64,000 bases of DNA. Source: Sycobia sp. Sy_11 (lineage: Eukaryota; Arthropoda; Insecta; Hymenoptera; Epichrysomallidae). Numbering within the stretch: position 1 is the first letter of the stretch; each line of letters opens with the position of its first letter. Below are positions 62,020 through 64,000 of the stretch, one piece after another. Under the pieces are notes generated by a model, which had not been told where the DNA came from, made no database searches, and was given only the letters and a program-made list of their open reading frames with translations. Where the stretch lies: NCBI GenBank assembly GCA_018907035.1, contig JACCIC010000143.1:656501-720500 (forward strand), given 5' to 3'. A program made the position numbers and the translations under genes.

Positions 62020-62624
62020 TAGTTTCAGAAAGTTGGACTATTTATACAGTCTTGAGCTTCTCCGTTGATTTTCTTACCTTCTCTATTAAAATACTTTTAC
62101 ATATCATAAAAATTTTACGAGTTCAATAATATATTTTGATGAATAACTATCAAATGAGCTTTAATCAATCAAACTTCTAAATGTCATATAATACTCGTAT
62201 AGGTTCTATGCGAGAATAAATACAGTAATAATAATGAAAATAGAAAAAAAATGATATTGCTAGTATGCATTTCACTCTCATATATCGGATGTAAGTTGAT
62301 TTAGATCGGATATAGTTTTATATAAGTTGATTTATGCTGTGAGATCTGATATAAAACTTCATTGAATATTAAGCGCAATAAATTTATAGAGGAAACAGTA
62401 CAATTCTTCACTCTTATTCTAGTAACAACAATAAAAGAACAAAATTTCACGGATAACGCTAATGATTTATTCTAATGTTTTTTGAGATTTTTGTCATTTT
62501 CAACGCCCAGATATATTCCGTTACCTTCTTTGTGTACCCCCAATATGCTTGCATGTTGAGGAACTTTTCAGTGGATAATTTTGAGAGAAAAAACACTAAT
62601 TCAATAAAAATAACCGGCCATCTA

Positions 62625-63420
62625 TGCTCAGCATTCCAAGAACTGAACCTCCGTGCATCCAATTCTTTACACTCTCTCGGAATCCGAATGCGATCGAGTA
62701 AATTCGATCAGGACTTCGCGACTACTCTGGCGAAACTCCGGCCGTCGCGCTGCCGCGCCGCCCCGCAGCTCTCTACCGACTTGCGCGCAAACAGTGCTAT
62801 AGGCCAGACGCCCGTACACGCACAGTCGACTCAGCTGGTTCAAAGCCTCGCGGCGAGCTGCTGGAACCTCGCTTTAGGTCGAGGCGACGAGGCCCCGTCA
62901 GTAAAGTCGGAATTAAGGTCGGCGAACGAGCAGCCGAGCAAGCCGCCTCCGCCGGATCGTGCGCAACGGAAATCGAATCAGCGAGCCCTCCCGGTGGACA
63001 CTGGGGGTGCGGGGAGAGCTGGCCCCGGAAAGTTCGCGGATCCTCCCCTCCCCCCCCCCTCGAGCGGTAGAGGGCTTTTTTCCCTGCGCCCCAGGCGCGG
63101 TCGAGGCGCTCTATACGTACACTCCAGAAGCCTGCGCCGCGAGCGAATTCGCAATAAGCACCCTCGACACGTCCGCGGGCTCGCAGAGTGGGTGGCCAGC
63201 TCCCAGGCGCCGAATAAAGAAGAGAATAGGGACTAGAGGAGGAGCGAAAGCCTAATGGATATCGATTTAATTATGCTCGGCGCGAGGGAGCGAGCGGGCG
63301 ATATTGTAAATATGGGTGTCTGGCAAAGCCGGGGCGCGAGCGTGTAATAATTAGACCAGCTGAGTGCGGCTCTGCGTGTGTGTGGCGGGGGGTGACTGCT
63401 GTCTCGGCTATTTGAAAATT
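62625..63420. other. GC island overlapped by the longest open frame in the window
   Basis: CpG-rich from 62740 to 63380 with a C9 run near 63050-63059. An ATG frame of 253 codons (62475-63236) enters from AT-rich DNA, so its first 50 residues are Phe, Ile and Asn-rich and the rest Arg, Pro, Ser and Ala-rich. No domain, signal or splice boundary supports it. An Ala/Pro-rich exon cannot be wholly excluded. Confidence 0.45.
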
Positions 63421-64000
63421 TTGTACTCAAATTCGCTATTACCTAAGTCGAAAATATCGAATTTTTATTTGACTATTATAAATGTTCGTTCTAAATTTAG
63501 CCAACTGTAAATAATACAAAGAGTGGCAAATAGTTAGTTGTAAAGTTTAATTTGAAGTATACAGTAACGAAGTTGCTTTAAAGTCCCAGTAGTCTTAAAA
63601 GAAACAATTTTGTGAATACTATTCCTTTTAAAATATTTTTTATACTAATACAATAATGAAAAAAAACTTTCACTTCATTATTTTTTATTTATTTAGTTCT
63701 TTAGAATAATCGACTGTTCGTGAAAGCTTACAAACATCACTCTCATTTACATCTAATACAAAAGTGTTTTTTACCTTTAATTTCTTTTGACATTAATGGA
63801 AATATTCTACGTATCGTGTCGATTAATGCCTATTATTGCATATATGTTTGTAGCAATACTAGATACAAAGAGAAAATATACAGCTATTTGATTTTTGCCC
63901 TTATATTTTGTAGCTTTTCAATTGCGAGAAAATGAATAAAAACTTATTTTCACGCCCTTTTCAATAAAATATGTCGACACTTATTTACGCACTGAAAAAT
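63421..64000. other. AT-rich spacer
   Basis: Nothing recognised up to the window edge. Confidence 0.55.

Noticed and set aside
62475..63236. 253-codon plus-strand open frame, the longest in the window
   Set aside because: It spans an abrupt AT-to-GC boundary, its composition follows the DNA on each side, and no domain, signal peptide or splice structure is visible. Other frames overlap it in the GC part.

Overview
This is a eukaryotic, almost certainly insect, nuclear window, and it behaves like a gene desert. No intact conserved protein-coding gene, tRNA, rRNA or recognisable microRNA could be supported on either strand. Long AT-rich stretches (judged by eye at about 25-30% GC) alternate with sharply bounded, CpG-dense GC islands of 0.3-1.1 kb. 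Dinucleotide microsatellites are abundant: TA, CA/TG and GA/TC. The remnants are of animal non-LTR, Penelope-like and mariner-like elements. Strong GC bimodality, CpG-rich islands and CT/GA tracts fit Hymenoptera (ant, bee or wasp) best. That placement is an inference from composition, not from a gene.

Layout. 0-20 kb: AT-rich spacer with islands at about 3.2-3.7, 6.6-7.0, 10.3-11.3, 13.4-13.9, 15.8-16.9 and 17.8-18.2 kb; a possible decayed non-LTR tail on the minus strand (2.8-3.2 kb); a 110-nt fold-back (18.8 kb); and a mariner-like end (20.15 kb). 20.6-21.0 kb: a small reading frame with two predicted membrane segments, broken by one frameshift in a T run. 25.4-26.9 kb: the clearest feature, a decayed Jockey-type non-LTR retrotransposon with a CCHC zinc-knuckle ORF1, a scrap of endonuclease joined to the ORF2 C-terminal tail, and a poly-A end. 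31.5-34.9 kb: a dense repeat cluster with a Penelope-like inverted-arm element, several long TA/TG/CA arrays, an RTE-like 3' tail ending in an ATGAT array, and a diverged 60-bp tandem array that looks as if it once encoded a 20-residue peptide repeat. Related Penelope-like copies lie at 9.5 and 36.1 kb. 37-64 kb: islands become more frequent (37.4, 39.8, 41.7, 44.1, 45.5, 48.1, 52.3, 56.5, 58.8 and 62.6 kb) and often carry GA/CT tracts. A pair of inverted repeats bounds an approximately 790-bp segment at 50.4-51.1 kb.

No genes can be shown to work together here. The simplest reading is a regulatory desert or a very long intron, with GC islands as candidate regulatory elements or promoters and with ageing mobile elements and microsatellites between them. 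The most unusual items are the 60-bp coding-like array, the Penelope-like inverted arms with a hammerhead-like core, the paired inverted repeats at 50-51 kb, and the frameshifted two-membrane-segment frame at 20.6 kb.
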